A stretch of 64,000 bases of DNA from an uncultured Clostridia bacterium (GTDB lineage Bacteria; Bacillota; Clostridia; Oscillospirales; Feifaniaceae), in the NCBI GenBank assembly GCA_944376235.1, contig CALWCA010000011.1:1-64000 (forward strand), written 5' to 3'. Made by a program: the position numbers and the translations under genes. This document shows, one piece after another, positions 7,795-16,323 of this stretch; position 1 is the stretch's first letter, and the number at the start of each line of letters is the position of its first letter. The notes beneath the pieces were generated by a model that worked only from the letters and a program-made list of their open reading frames with translations, made no database searches and had not been told where the DNA came from.

Positions 7795-9042
7795 TTACTT
7801 GGAGGCAAGAGGCTTTGTCTTGCCTTTAACGCCCGCCATCAGCAGCGCCAGCAGCAGGGTGCCGCCGGTGGCGACATGCCGGTCGGTGTTGTCGTAGTAC
7901 TCGTCGAGGGCGTGGGCGCCGCCGCCCGAGCCGCCGCTTCCGATGCACACCGAGGGGACGCCGGCGTAGATGCCCATGGTGCAGTTGGTGGCGCCGCCCA
8001 CCGAGAAGGTGGGCTCGATGCCGCAGTCCTTGATGACGGCATACAGCGCCTCGACCAGGGGGATGTTGGCCGACTGGGTCACGGCCGGCACGTCGACATA
8101 CTGCTTGGTGTCCCAGGTCACGGTGTCGGCGCCCCAGCGCGCCGTCTCCTCGTCGCAGGCCTCCTGTGCCGCCTGCATAATCTGGTTGTGCAGCGTCTCG
8201 AGGAAGTCCTGACGGTTGGAGCGGTAGTTGATCTTGATTTGGGAATCCGAGGCCACGGCGTTGATGGCCGAATCGTTGCCGGCGTGGAAGTTGGAGACGC
8301 AGTAGATGGTGCCGCTGTCGGGCGGGACCTCGATGGAGGCGATCTTGACCACGCAGCGCGCGGCGGCATACAGAGAGTTGGACACCTTGCCGAAGGCGCC
8401 GGCCGCGTGGCCGCCCTTGGAGTGGAAGTTGATTTCGCAGGTGCGCAGGCCGGTGCCGTTGAAGACGATGTTGCCAAAGCCGCTTCCGTCGATGCTGATG
8501 GAGGCGTCATACGTATTTTCGCTCATGTGCTTTTTCATGCCGCCAAGGGCCCCCATGCCCTCCTCTTCCACGGTGCCCATGAAGAAGAGGTCGCCCTCGG
8601 TCTCGATGTTTCCGGCGTTGAGCGCGCGGATGACGCTGAGGATGGAGGCCATGCCCGAGGTGTCGTCGTTGACGCCGGGCAGATAGACGCGGCTGCCCTC
8701 AAACTTGGGCTCGAGCACGGTGTCGAGCGGGAAAACCGTGTCCATATGGGCTTCCAGGATGACGCGCGGGCCCTTGCCGCTTCCACGGCGCACGCCGATG
8801 GCGTTGCCGAAGCGATCCAGGTGCACGTCTTCCAGGCCGAGCTCCTTGAGATATTCGCAGAAGGCCAGCGCCTTTTCACGCTCGTGAAAGGTGGGGGCGG
8901 GGATTTTCGCCATGGCGATTTGCTGCTCGAGCGTCAGCTCCGAGTCGGTCTTGAGGAAGTCAAGCGACGTTTGGACGCAGGGCAGGGCCTTGAGCTGGGC
9001 AAGGGTTTGCTCCACGGAGGGAGAGACGGTAAAGTTGTCCAT
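7795..9042 (-). CDS. M20 family metallopeptidase
   Basis: A 415-residue cytoplasmic M20/M25/M40 zinc peptidase or amidohydrolase with no signal peptide. The metal-site motifs are present: LEAHMDTVFP (His and Asp, about residues 96-105), the bridging Asp in GVNDDTSG (about 128-135), and the catalytic/ligand glutamates in GTVEEEGMGALGG. A C-terminal GGGAHALDEY supplies the last His. The central lid domain contains FHSKGGHAAG. The pattern resembles PepT-like and aminoacylase-like branches, but specificity cannot be assigned. It has its own promoter (9093-9121). Confidence 0.9.
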   Translation of the reverse strand: MDNFTVSPSVEQTLAQLKALPCVQTSLDFLKTDSELTLEQQIAMAKIPAPTFHEREKALAFCEYLKELGLEDVHLDRFGNAIGVRRGSGKGPRVILEAHMDTVFPLDTVLEPKFEGSRVYLPGVNDDTSGMASILSVIRALNAGNIETEGDLFFMGTVEEEGMGALGGMKKHMSENTYDASISIDGSGFGNIVFNGTGLRTCEINFHSKGGHAAGAFGKVSNSLYAAARCVVKIASIEVPPDSGTIYCVSNFHAGNDSAINAVASDSQIKINYRSNRQDFLETLHNQIMQAAQEACDEETARWGADTVTWDTKQYVDVPAVTQSANIPLVEALYAVIKDCGIEPTFSVGGATNCTMGIYAGVPSVCIGSGGSGGGAHALDEYYDNTDRHVATGGTLLLALLMAGVKGKTKPLASK

Positions 9043-9092
9043 AAGGGGGCCTCCTTTTGCTGAAAATTTTGGAAAAACCGGTTTTTAAAAAC

Positions 9093-9121
9093 ATTATAAT
9101 GCCCCGTCTTGCGCATTGCAA
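9093..9121 (-). promoter_or_regulatory. Promoter of the M20 peptidase gene
   Basis: Minus strand TTGCAA (9121-9116), 17-bp spacer, TATAAT (9098-9093), about 50 bp before the start codon. Confidence 0.75.
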
Positions 9122-9297
9122 GCAAAATGCGCCCCGCAGCAGCGCCGTGCGGCAAAGGGCCTGACAAAACGCCGGGGAGTGCCGGCAGGAGGCCCGTTGC
9201 AAGACAGGGAGGGCGGCCAAAGCGGCGGGGGCGGCTGCGGGAAAAGGGGCCTTCCCGGAGGCTGCGGCGAAGTGCGACACGTTTTTCCTTTTTTGCC

Positions 9298-9327
9298 GCA
9301 CCACTTTTCCCCTGCCGACATAAGATA
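9298..9327 (+). promoter_or_regulatory. Candidate sigma-K (late sporulation) promoter
   Basis: GCACC (9298-9302) is followed after 16 bp by CATAAGATA (9319-9327). Published sigma-K promoters of spore formers have an AC-containing -35 and CATANNNTA at -10 with 16-17 bp between. No sigma-A promoter was found upstream of the cysteine-rich gene at 9441. The match is by eye and short, so chance is possible. Confidence 0.45.
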
Positions 9328-9440
9328 AAGCGGATGGCCCCGATGGGCGGTGTCGCCTGCGGCCACATCCCAATTTTGAAACGTGGCGCGCCAGGCAAGG
9401 CGCCCTGCGCCATGTGATTCTTAGAAATGGAGGAATCCTC

Positions 9441-10880
9441 ATGCGTCTGGAACTGCAATCGGCGCTGTGCGCCGAGCTCACGGAGGCCAATCTGCGCGGG
9501 ATGGCCTTTGACGGCAGTTATTTCTATGTCCCGCTTCCCGCCACAAGACAGGTGCAAAAGCTCGACCGTCAGCTGGGCCTGGTGGCAACCCTGTCGGTCA
9601 ACCGCCGCTATGATCTGCTCTACTGGGACGAAGTTGACCAGGTTTTTTGGGCGGCGTCTGCCGAAGTGCCCCGCACGGTCTTCCGGCTTTCCCCCGCCTT
9701 CGTGCTGCAGGAGACGGTGACGCTGGCAACGGCGTCCTGCGAAAGCACCCCCATCCGCTCGATCGGCGTCAACTGCAGAAGCAACCGCCTGCTCATCACC
9801 ACGCCCTCTTGCGTCAACGAATACGAGAAAAACGGTGCCTTTGTTGCCACGAGGCTGCGCACGGGAACCGGGGTTACGCTGTCTTATGTGCTGACCATGG
9901 CGCCCTACACGCTGATTTCCTACACAAAGAACGGGAGAAACTTTTTGGAGCTCTCCGACGCCTCGGGCAACAACCTGAGCAACATCCGCACGCCGCGCGG
10001 CGTCTTTTTGGGAGCCCTGCTCTTTGATCCCCGCAGCGCCCCCTCCAGGGCGGCTGCCTATATTGCGGCGTGGCGCGGCAGCAAGAGCATGCTCTTCCGC
10101 CAGCCGCTCGGCGTGATTCCCGACGATTGCAACTTCGGCACAGGCGGCGATAGCGATACCGACAATTCCTGCAACTGCAACTGCGGCTGCGGCAATATGG
10201 GAGAAAACAACTGCCATCTGTGCGGCAATGTGGGCGGTGTGAACGGCTGCAATTGCGGCAACTGGAACAACTGCCGTCCCTGCGGCAGCGTGGGCGGCGC
10301 AAACGGCTGGGGCTGCGGCAACTGGAACAACTGCGGCTGCGGCAATGTGGGCGGCGCAAGCGACTGGGGCTGCGGCTGCAATGGGGGCAATTCGCAGGGC
10401 GTCAACCCCTGCGCCTGTGCCTGTGCCTGCTGCAATGCCCTTGCGCAAAGCGGCAACTGCGGCTGCCACAACCATGATTGCTCCTGCGCCGAAGAGGAAG
10501 AAGAGGAGGAGCGCACGCCCTGCCAGAGTGCGGTGGACGCGGCCGACGACATCCTCGGCGCCATCAATCAAATCAATGATGCCCTGGCACAACTGCTCAA
10601 GGAGTGCTGTGACGTCTCCGACGACGAGGAGGACGAGGATGCAGACGGCTGCCATGTGTGCGGCGGACATCGCCGCCCGCATCCCGGCAAGGCCTGCAGC
10701 TTGGGCGGCAACAGGAAAAACCGGCTCCGTGAGCTGGAGCAGCTGCTGCTGTCCCAGATGCAGACCGTGCAGGAAACCGAAAGTCCTGCCGTTGTCGGAG
10801 AGGGGGGAACTCCATGTGCTGCCGCAACCGCAGACCAGAGCCGCAATGCCAGTGCGACAGATCTTGTCTTTGTCGGCTGA
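9441..10880 (+). CDS. Cysteine-rich repeat protein with N-terminal propeller-like domain (candidate spore coat)
   Basis: 479 residues, not assigned to a named family. ATG 9441 is preceded by GGAGG at 8 bp; the earlier in-frame ATG has no site. Residues 1-225 look like a soluble beta-sheet domain with blade-like repeats (YFYVPLPATRQVQKLD, DLLYWDEVDQVFWAAS, YTLISYTKNGRNFLELS). Residues 229-350 are extremely rich in Cys, Gly and Asn with repeats of CGNVGG and CGNWNNC. A run of acidic residues (EEEEEEE) follows, then a short amphipathic helix (DDILGAINQINDALAQLL), a CC pair, another acidic patch and CHVCGGH. No signal peptide is seen, which with the sigma-K-like promoter fits a mother-cell coat or exosporium protein (inference). 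It could instead be a metal-binding protein. Confidence 0.75.
   Translation: MRLELQSALCAELTEANLRGMAFDGSYFYVPLPATRQVQKLDRQLGLVATLSVNRRYDLLYWDEVDQVFWAASAEVPRTVFRLSPAFVLQETVTLATASCESTPIRSIGVNCRSNRLLITTPSCVNEYEKNGAFVATRLRTGTGVTLSYVLTMAPYTLISYTKNGRNFLELSDASGNNLSNIRTPRGVFLGALLFDPRSAPSRAAAYIAAWRGSKSMLFRQPLGVIPDDCNFGTGGDSDTDNSCNCNCGCGNMGENNCHLCGNVGGVNGCNCGNWNNCRPCGSVGGANGWGCGNWNNCGCGNVGGASDWGCGCNGGNSQGVNPCACACACCNALAQSGNCGCHNHDCSCAEEEEEEERTPCQSAVDAADDILGAINQINDALAQLLKECCDVSDDEEDEDADGCHVCGGHRRPHPGKACSLGGNRKNRLRELEQLLLSQMQTVQETESPAVVGEGGTPCAAATADQSRNASATDLVFVG
10221..10387 (+). repeat. Tandem coding repeats, 57-60 bp units
   Basis: Units starting at 10221, 10281 and 10338 encode CG(N/S)VGG followed by (W/C)GCGNWNNC-type residues; the third is partial. 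The nucleotide sequences are close to identical over TGCGGCAACTGGAACAACTG, so the repeat number is likely to vary between strains by slippage or unequal recombination. Confidence 0.8.
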
Positions 10881-11018
10881 TTTGCTGCCTGTGCCTTTGC
10901 AGCAGGGACCGGTGTGAGCTGAGGGGCAGATGCCCGAGATGCCGATGGTAAGCCTGCTGAGCAACAAAAGATTCTGACAGGTGTCTGCGCGGGGGAACTC
11001 CTGTTCTCCCTGCGCGGC

Positions 11019-11064
11019 GGGGGGCGGCCCTGCGCCATGCGGCGCAGGGCCGCCCCCCTTTTGC
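11019..11064 (+). terminator. Terminator after the cysteine-rich gene
   Basis: An 18-bp perfect GC stem (11019-11036 with 11041-11058), loop ATGC, followed by TTTTG. It ends the 9441 transcript before the next promoter. Confidence 0.75.
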
Positions 11065-11138
11065 CCCCCTTTTGCCCGGCGCAGGCAGGAAGGCCGGGCG
11101 GCACAGGCAAAAAGGGCGGCCGCAGGGGAAAATTACGC

Positions 11139-11167
11139 TTTTCGGCGCCCGGGAAGTATGGTATAAT
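11139..11167 (+). promoter_or_regulatory. Promoter of the 11253-12557 gene pair
   Basis: A consensus TATAAT at 11162-11167 preceded by TATGG; the -35 (TTTTCG at 11139, 17 bp away) is poor. The leader would be about 80 nt. Confidence 0.5.
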
Positions 11168-11252
11168 ATTGGTATTATATAGGAAAGGGAGCGCACAGGG
11201 GTGCGCCCCGGGGCAGAGAGTGCGCTGCGGCGACACATGGGGGGAGAAGGCA

Positions 11253-11708
11253 ATGGGACTTGACAAAAAAGACCGCTCGGATTGGATCAAGGCACTGCCC
11301 TTTTTGCTTGTGCTGGGGGTGCTGGTAGGCACGCGGGTTTTTCTTGTCGTGCTGGTGGTCTGCGTCGCCGTCCTGATTGGCTGGATGGTGATGCAGGCGG
11401 GAAAGAAAGACAAGCCTTCCCCGGCTGCAATCCGGGGCAAGAAGGCCTCCCGCCCGTCCACGGCAGCCGCGCCGGACAACCGTCCGCTCATGCCGGTGAC
11501 CATGGATTCCGACCAGCCGCACAGCCACAGCGCCAAGAGCACCTATGACCCCATGACCGGCGAATACCTGTTTCAGGACATCCAGCCCTGCACCTGCCCC
11601 AACTGCGGCTTTGTGACAGACACATCGCACCGCTTTTGCTCGAGGTGCGACACCGACCTCACGCGGCCGCACAGTGGAAAGACCTCATTTTTCAGACGAA
11701 AGGACTGA
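11253..11708 (+). CDS. Membrane protein with C-terminal zinc ribbon
   Basis: 151 residues. ATG 11253 follows GGGGAGAAGG. Residues 15-50 form one long or two short membrane helices (ALPFLLVLGVLVG, VFLVVLVVCVAVLIGWMVM). A Lys/Pro-rich cytoplasmic linker follows. The C-terminus carries CTCPNCGF and FCSRCDTD, a four-cysteine zinc ribbon, and ends in a basic tail. The function is unknown; such proteins are often regulators or assembly factors at the membrane. The next gene starts 6 bp later, so the two form an operon. Confidence 0.8.
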   Translation: MGLDKKDRSDWIKALPFLLVLGVLVGTRVFLVVLVVCVAVLIGWMVMQAGKKDKPSPAAIRGKKASRPSTAAAPDNRPLMPVTMDSDQPHSHSAKSTYDPMTGEYLFQDIQPCTCPNCGFVTDTSHRFCSRCDTDLTRPHSGKTSFFRRKD

Positions 11709-11714
11709 TTTTGC

Positions 11715-12557
11715 ATGGTAGATTCCACCAGGATTTTCACCGACCCCACAGATGTAGAGCCCGGCTTTGAACCCATGATGTATTCCATCCCCTATCCGAG
11801 CGGCGGCGTGAAGGTCAACGGCCTGCTCATGACGGCGGCCGGCCGCGAGCCCAGCCCGCTCGTCGTGCTGCTGCACGGCTTTCCCGGCACCGAGCGCAAC
11901 CTCGACGTGGCGCAGGCGCTGCGCATGGCGGGCTGCCATGTGGCCTTCTTCCACTATCGGGGGGCCTGGGGCAGCCCGGGGTATTTTTCCTTTTCCCATG
12001 TGCTTGAAGATCCGGGCAATGTGATCGACTACTTAAAGAGCCCCGAAGTTGCAAAGCAATATCGTATCGACACCGGCAATATCTTTGTGGTGGGCCACAG
12101 CATGGGCGGCTTTGCCGCGCTGCTGACCGGGGCCGCCAGGGACGATCTGCGCGGCGTGGCCGGCATTGCTCCCTACGACTTCGGCAAGGCCTATCTGGCG
12201 GCCATGGCCGACCCCTCGGGCGCGCAGGCTTATGAGCAGGTGATGGGACAGCCCCTGCCCGAGCTCAAGCTGGAGACGCCCGACGTCCTGCTCAAGGACC
12301 TGGAGGCCCATGCGCAGCAATGGTGCTTTGACAATCAGATTGACCGGCTTGCCGGCAAGAACGTTTTGGTTTTCGGCTTTGACCGGGACGACGCCTCCAC
12401 CATGGACATGCACATTCTCCCCTTCCTTGAAAAGGCGCGCCCCGTGCTGGGGGACAAGCTGCGCTTTGAAAACTACAACACCGACCACTCTTACAACGAC
12501 AAGCGCGTGGCCGTGGCGCGTGCCCTGGCGCAGTGGGTGGAAGACTGCGTGAAGTAG
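11715..12557 (+). CDS. Alpha/beta hydrolase (dienelactone hydrolase/S9-like)
   Basis: 280 residues, cytoplasmic. It has the oxyanion motif LLHGFPGTERN (about 53-63), the nucleophile elbow GHSMGG (about 120-125, Ser nucleophile), a late acid region around FGFDRDDAS, and the catalytic His in NTDHSYND (about 260). This set fits small acyl/peptidyl hydrolases of the family; the substrate is unknown. It is cotranscribed with the zinc-ribbon membrane protein and followed by a strong terminator. Confidence 0.88.
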   Translation: MVDSTRIFTDPTDVEPGFEPMMYSIPYPSGGVKVNGLLMTAAGREPSPLVVLLHGFPGTERNLDVAQALRMAGCHVAFFHYRGAWGSPGYFSFSHVLEDPGNVIDYLKSPEVAKQYRIDTGNIFVVGHSMGGFAALLTGAARDDLRGVAGIAPYDFGKAYLAAMADPSGAQAYEQVMGQPLPELKLETPDVLLKDLEAHAQQWCFDNQIDRLAGKNVLVFGFDRDDASTMDMHILPFLEKARPVLGDKLRFENYNTDHSYNDKRVAVARALAQWVEDCVK

Positions 12558-12599
12558 CGCAAAAAAACTTGCAGCCGCCCCGTGAAGCGGCGGCGCCCT

Positions 12600-12641
12600 G
12601 CCGGGCGGCCCTCCCCAAAAGGGAGGGCCGCCCGGCTTTTT
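12600..12641 (+). terminator. Terminator after the alpha/beta hydrolase
   Basis: A 16-bp perfect stem (12600-12615 with 12621-12636), loop CAAAA, then TTTTT. Confidence 0.92.
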
Positions 12642-12729
12642 AATCCGGAAGGCATCGGGCGGGCGCCGCCGCACAAGGGCCCCGCCTTGGCCTGAGAATA
12701 TTTCTGTGGACGCAGGCGCCTGTCGGTGC

Positions 12730-12756
12730 TATAATAAAAAACAGACGGATTCGTCT
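12730..12756 (+). promoter_or_regulatory. -10 box and candidate operator of the TetR gene
   Basis: TATAAT at 12730-12735 is followed at once by the dyad AGACG-GATT-CGTCT (12743-12756), which would lie over the transcription start. A palindrome at this place in front of a TetR gene suggests self-repression. The -35 is weak. Confidence 0.5.
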
Positions 12757-12813
12757 ATTTTTACCCGGGCCCGCAAGCGACGCCGTTTTTTAAGGGAGAA
12801 AGGGGGAAAAGGC

Positions 12814-13461
12814 ATGGCCAGACAGGCGGAGCGCCGGCAGAACAGCAGGCGGGAGATTTTGTGCGCGGCGATGGAGGAGTTTGGGACACGCGGCTACGGA
12901 GGCGTGAGCATCGAGGGAATCTGCACAAGGCACGGCATTTCCAAGGGAATGATGTATCACTACTACAGTGGCAAGGACGAGCTCTTTTTGGACTGTGTGC
13001 GGCAAGTTTTTGAGGGCTTAAGGGAGTATGTGGAGCGGCAGGCACCCCTGCCGGCGCCGGAGGATGCCCTGACGGCACTGTTTGAGTATTTTATGCTTCG
13101 GGAGGACTTTTTTGAGGGGAAACCCGATGCAAAGCGGGTGTTTGAGCAGGCGGTGTTCAGCCCGACAAAGGTGCTGGAGCGGCAAATCAGCGAGCTGCGC
13201 GCCCCTCTGCGCGAGGCCAACCGGCGGTTTTTCCGGCAGGTGCTGTCCTGTGCGGTGCTGCGTCCGGGGGTGACACCCGGGAGGGCGGCGCGCTACCTGG
13301 AAAGCCTGGACGAGGTTTTCTGGCCCATGATAGTGTGCTGCCGGCAGCCGGGGAGCGGACGGGATTTGGAGGCCGCGCTTGCGGCAAGCTGCGAGCTTTT
13401 GGATATGGCGCTGTTCGGCATTGCCGGCGGGCAGCCGAGCGGGCCGGAGGGTGCGGGGTAA
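12814..13461 (+). CDS. TetR/AcrR family transcriptional regulator
   Basis: 215 residues. ATG 12814 follows AGGGGGAAAAGG; earlier in-frame starts precede the promoter-proximal region and lack conservation. The N-terminal helix-turn-helix is complete: REILCAAMEEFGTRGYGGVS, then IEGICTRHGISKGMMYHYYSGKDELF, the TetR pattern. The C-terminal ligand domain (about 60-215) cannot be matched to an inducer. The secreted peptidase gene lies 83 bp downstream on the same strand and may be its target or operon partner; the -10/dyad upstream suggests autoregulation. Confidence 0.92.
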   Translation: MARQAERRQNSRREILCAAMEEFGTRGYGGVSIEGICTRHGISKGMMYHYYSGKDELFLDCVRQVFEGLREYVERQAPLPAPEDALTALFEYFMLREDFFEGKPDAKRVFEQAVFSPTKVLERQISELRAPLREANRRFFRQVLSCAVLRPGVTPGRAARYLESLDEVFWPMIVCCRQPGSGRDLEAALAASCELLDMALFGIAGGQPSGPEGAG

Positions 13462-13544
13462 GAGAAGGCCCCCCTGCAGGGCGGGAGAGGCTCTGCGGGG
13501 GGCCGGGGGGCAACGGTTTTTTTTATTTGGAGAGGATGAGAGAG

Positions 13545-15914
13545 ATGAAACGATTGGCAGCACTGCTGCTTTGCGGGGCACTCATGCTGCCCCTGACCAC
13601 CGGCGCACAGGGTGCGCAGCAGCAACAGGCACAGGCGGCGTCGGGCGTCAGCCGGGGCCAGGCGGCGCAGATGCTCTATGAGGCGCAGGGAAGCCCTGCC
13701 GTCACGGCGGGCTGTCCTTTTTCCGACGTTTCGGAGGGGCAGCGCGACGCCGTGGCCTGGGCGGCGCAGCAGGGCGCTGTGGCCGGCGTCGGCGAAGGCC
13801 TTTACGCGCCGGAGCGCGCGGTGAGCGGGCAGGAGTTTTGCACGATGCTCTGGCGTCTGGCGGGAAAAGAAGACCTGCCGGGCGGCGCACTGTTTGGGCT
13901 TGAGGGGGCCGGCGACGTCGCCGGCTGGGCCGGGGAGGCCGTCAACTGGGCCCTTCAGACGGGCGTGATGCAGGTGGAAAAAGAAGGCGTGCTGACGCCC
14001 ACGGCCGCCCTAACGCACAGCCTGGCGCAGGACATGCTGCACAGGGCGCAGTCGCTGCCCGACCTGTCGGGCATCCGGGAGGACTTGGCGGCGCTGACGG
14101 CGGCCCAGCGCCCGGTGGGCTCCCAGGGGGAGGCCGACGCGGCAGCCTATCTGGAGCGGCGCTTTTCCGGGATGGGGTACTCGGTCGCGCGGCTGCCCTA
14201 TGCTGACGAGGCGGGCAGGACGGGCAGCACGGTGGTGGCGGTGAAGCCGGCGGCTCAGCCCGGCGCGGACATTCTGGTTCTCTCGGCCCACCACGACAGC
14301 GACCCCACGGCCTACGGGGCAAACGACAACGCCTCGGGCGTCGTCGCCCTGCTGTATGCGGCGCAGGCGCTGCGGGAGCTGCCCACGGACACGGAAATCC
14401 GCTTTATCAGCTTCACCGACGAAGAAAACGGGAAGAAGGGCTCCGCCGCCTATCTCGCCTCCCTGGACGAGGAGGAGCGCAGCCGCATCGTCGGGGATAT
14501 CCAGTTTGACATGCTGGGCGGGCTGGGCACCCGGGGCACGGGGGTGTATACGATGGACGGCCAGCAAAACTGGCTGAGCGACCTGCTGCAGGGCAAAGAC
14601 TCCGCCCTGAGCCTGTCGGCCGAGACGGCCAGCGACCACGCCTCCTTCCAGATGGCCGGCATCCCCTCGGCGCTGCTCATGCAAAACGGGAGGGGCTACC
14701 TCTACCACTCGGCCGCCGACACCATGCAAAATCTCAACCTCTATGCCATTGCCGGCGCCGCAGAGACGGTGCTGGAGGCCGTGCGCGAGGTTGCGGACGA
14801 AACAACCCCTTCCTACCGGGAGCTGGCCGCCCAGCAGGGGGAGGGGTATACCTACCGGCAGACACGGCAGAGCAAAATCCTCTTTGGCAGCTCAAGGGAG
14901 GAGGTTTGCGCGGCAATCGGCGCCACGGGAGAGCTGGCCGACAGCTACGAGGTTACGGGCAACGGCTGGGTTGATCGCTACGAGACCTACCGCTACCGTA
15001 TGCGCTGGTTTGACATCGAGACCCCCATCTGCACCGATTACCACTACCGCAACGGGTTTTTGGAAAATGTCGAGCTGCGGCTGCAGGAGACCGGCTGCAC
15101 CGTTGAGGAGGTGTATGAGGGCATGTTGGCCATGTACGGCGCGCCGTATCGGGAAGAGGAGGGCCGCGTTGAATGGCTTGACGAGGTCTACGGAAAATAC
15201 CTCACCCTGAACCGGGAGGAGGCTGCCGTCACGGTCAGCAATTACTCGGTAGGCATCACCAACGTGCTGGCCTCCTACCCTGTGCAGCAGGGGCAGGCAG
15301 AGATTGAGGATGCCCGGGACAAGGCGGTGTGGGACTACCTCTGCAGGATTTTGCCGGTGCAGGCCAGGCAGAAAATTGCGCAGTTTGACCTCTTTACCGA
15401 CGGCTTTGGCAACATCCTGGCCTACACCACTCCCCTGCAGGAAGACGGTGTGACCGACAACACCCGCTTTTGCATCACCGTCGACTACTACGACGTCTAT
15501 GACGAAGCCGGAAACCCGAGGGACTGGAGCAAGCTGACCTACACCATCCTGCACGAATACGGGCATGTGCTGCTCGAGGACGAGACTCAAATTGACCTGA
15601 GCGTGGGCCAGAACACCCATGATGTCGCAGGCTTTATCCCGGGCTCCTTTCGCATGACGTTTTACGAGACGTTTTGGAAGGAGTTGGGTGACAGTGCCGT
15701 GGCGGATTATGAGCAAAACCCCACGCACTACGTCAGCCGCTATGGGGCAAACTATTTCCACGAGGACATCGCCGACACCTTTGCGGTGTTTGTGCTGGGG
15801 CAGTTCCCGCAGGGGGACACGGTGGCGCAGGACAAGCTGCGGTTTTTCTTTGCCGACGAGAACATGGCGGCGCTGCGCAGCGCCATCCGGCAAAACCTTG
15901 GATTGTCCCAGTGA
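13545..15914 (+). CDS. Secreted SLH-M28 peptidase with a second HExxH metalloprotease-like domain
   Basis: 789 residues. ATG 13545 is 9 bp from GGAGAGG; the ATG at 13536 is too close. A signal peptide (MKRLAALLLCGALMLPLTT) precedes two degenerate SLH-like segments (about 32-160). An M28 domain (about 165-415) has all zinc ligands: HHDSD (about 249), ANDNASG, FTDEENGKKG, QFDMLGG and YLYHSAADT. Residues about 430-630 are uncharacterised. A C-terminal domain has TILHEYGHVLLE (HExxH about 669-673) and FHEDIADTFAVF, a plausible downstream Glu ligand, as in gluzincins. Two separate zinc-peptidase sites in one chain is unusual. It is probably cell-wall attached and degrades external peptides (inference). 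Confidence 0.88.
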   Translation: MKRLAALLLCGALMLPLTTGAQGAQQQQAQAASGVSRGQAAQMLYEAQGSPAVTAGCPFSDVSEGQRDAVAWAAQQGAVAGVGEGLYAPERAVSGQEFCTMLWRLAGKEDLPGGALFGLEGAGDVAGWAGEAVNWALQTGVMQVEKEGVLTPTAALTHSLAQDMLHRAQSLPDLSGIREDLAALTAAQRPVGSQGEADAAAYLERRFSGMGYSVARLPYADEAGRTGSTVVAVKPAAQPGADILVLSAHHDSDPTAYGANDNASGVVALLYAAQALRELPTDTEIRFISFTDEENGKKGSAAYLASLDEEERSRIVGDIQFDMLGGLGTRGTGVYTMDGQQNWLSDLLQGKDSALSLSAETASDHASFQMAGIPSALLMQNGRGYLYHSAADTMQNLNLYAIAGAAETVLEAVREVADETTPSYRELAAQQGEGYTYRQTRQSKILFGSSREEVCAAIGATGELADSYEVTGNGWVDRYETYRYRMRWFDIETPICTDYHYRNGFLENVELRLQETGCTVEEVYEGMLAMYGAPYREEEGRVEWLDEVYGKYLTLNREEAAVTVSNYSVGITNVLASYPVQQGQAEIEDARDKAVWDYLCRILPVQARQKIAQFDLFTDGFGNILAYTTPLQEDGVTDNTRFCITVDYYDVYDEAGNPRDWSKLTYTILHEYGHVLLEDETQIDLSVGQNTHDVAGFIPGSFRMTFYETFWKELGDSAVADYEQNPTHYVSRYGANYFHEDIADTFAVFVLGQFPQGDTVAQDKLRFFFADENMAALRSAIRQNLGLSQ

Positions 15915-15969
15915 GAGAGGCTCCTTTTCGCGGCTTGGGCATAAGGCCCCCGCCGCTTAAGGTGGAAAA

Positions 15970-16009
15970 CAAAAAACCGGGGCAGACGGATGTTGCCGTC
16001 TGCCCCGGT
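15970..16009 (-). terminator. Terminator of tRNA-Arg
   Basis: A 14-bp perfect stem (15976-15989 with 15996-16009) followed on the minus strand by TTTTTTG. It lies 1 bp beyond the tRNA CCA end and faces the 13545-15914 gene, so it may also stop convergent transcription. Confidence 0.9.
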
Positions 16010-16010
16010 G

Positions 16011-16087
16011 TGGCGCGCCTGAAGGGACTCGAACCCCTGACCTACTGGTTCGTAGCCAGTCACTCTATCCAGCTGAGCTACAGGCGC
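16011..16087 (-). tRNA. tRNA-Arg (anticodon ACG)
   Basis: A full cloverleaf on the minus strand: acceptor GCGCCTG pairs with CAGGCGC, D arm GCTC...GAGT, anticodon stem ACTGG/CCAGT around loop CTACGAA (anticodon ACG, read as ICG), T arm with GGTTCGAGTCC, discriminator G, and encoded CCA. 77 nt. Confidence 0.97.
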
Positions 16088-16135
16088 ATGCAGCCCTGAC
16101 GCCGCCGCATGCAGCGTTTTCCAGATGCAAAATGA

Positions 16136-16164
16136 ATCATACCACATCACAGGTCAAAATGCAA
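16136..16164 (-). promoter_or_regulatory. Promoter of tRNA-Arg
   Basis: Minus strand TTGCAT (16164-16159), 17 bp, TATGAT (16141-16136) preceded by TGG (extended -10). Confidence 0.7.
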
Positions 16165-16323
16165 CCCTTTTTTCACCTCTTTGTGCGAAAAGGGCACATC
16201 CCCTGCCCCGCCCCGGGCGGGCAGGGGATGTATGGGGAGAAAAGAGGGCGCCCCGCCGGCCGGCGGGGGGAGGCGCGCTGCGGCGTGCCTGCGCGGCGCG
16301 GCGCGGGGCTTGGAAAGAACAGG

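Noticed and set aside
10221-10387. Repeats as a CRISPR-like array
   Set aside because: The repeats are in frame and encode a continuous cysteine-rich protein; no spacer structure.
8934-10967. 677-codon minus frame across the cysteine-rich gene
   Set aside because: Low-complexity Ala/Val/His product opposite a real gene and overlapping the M20 gene; a shadow.
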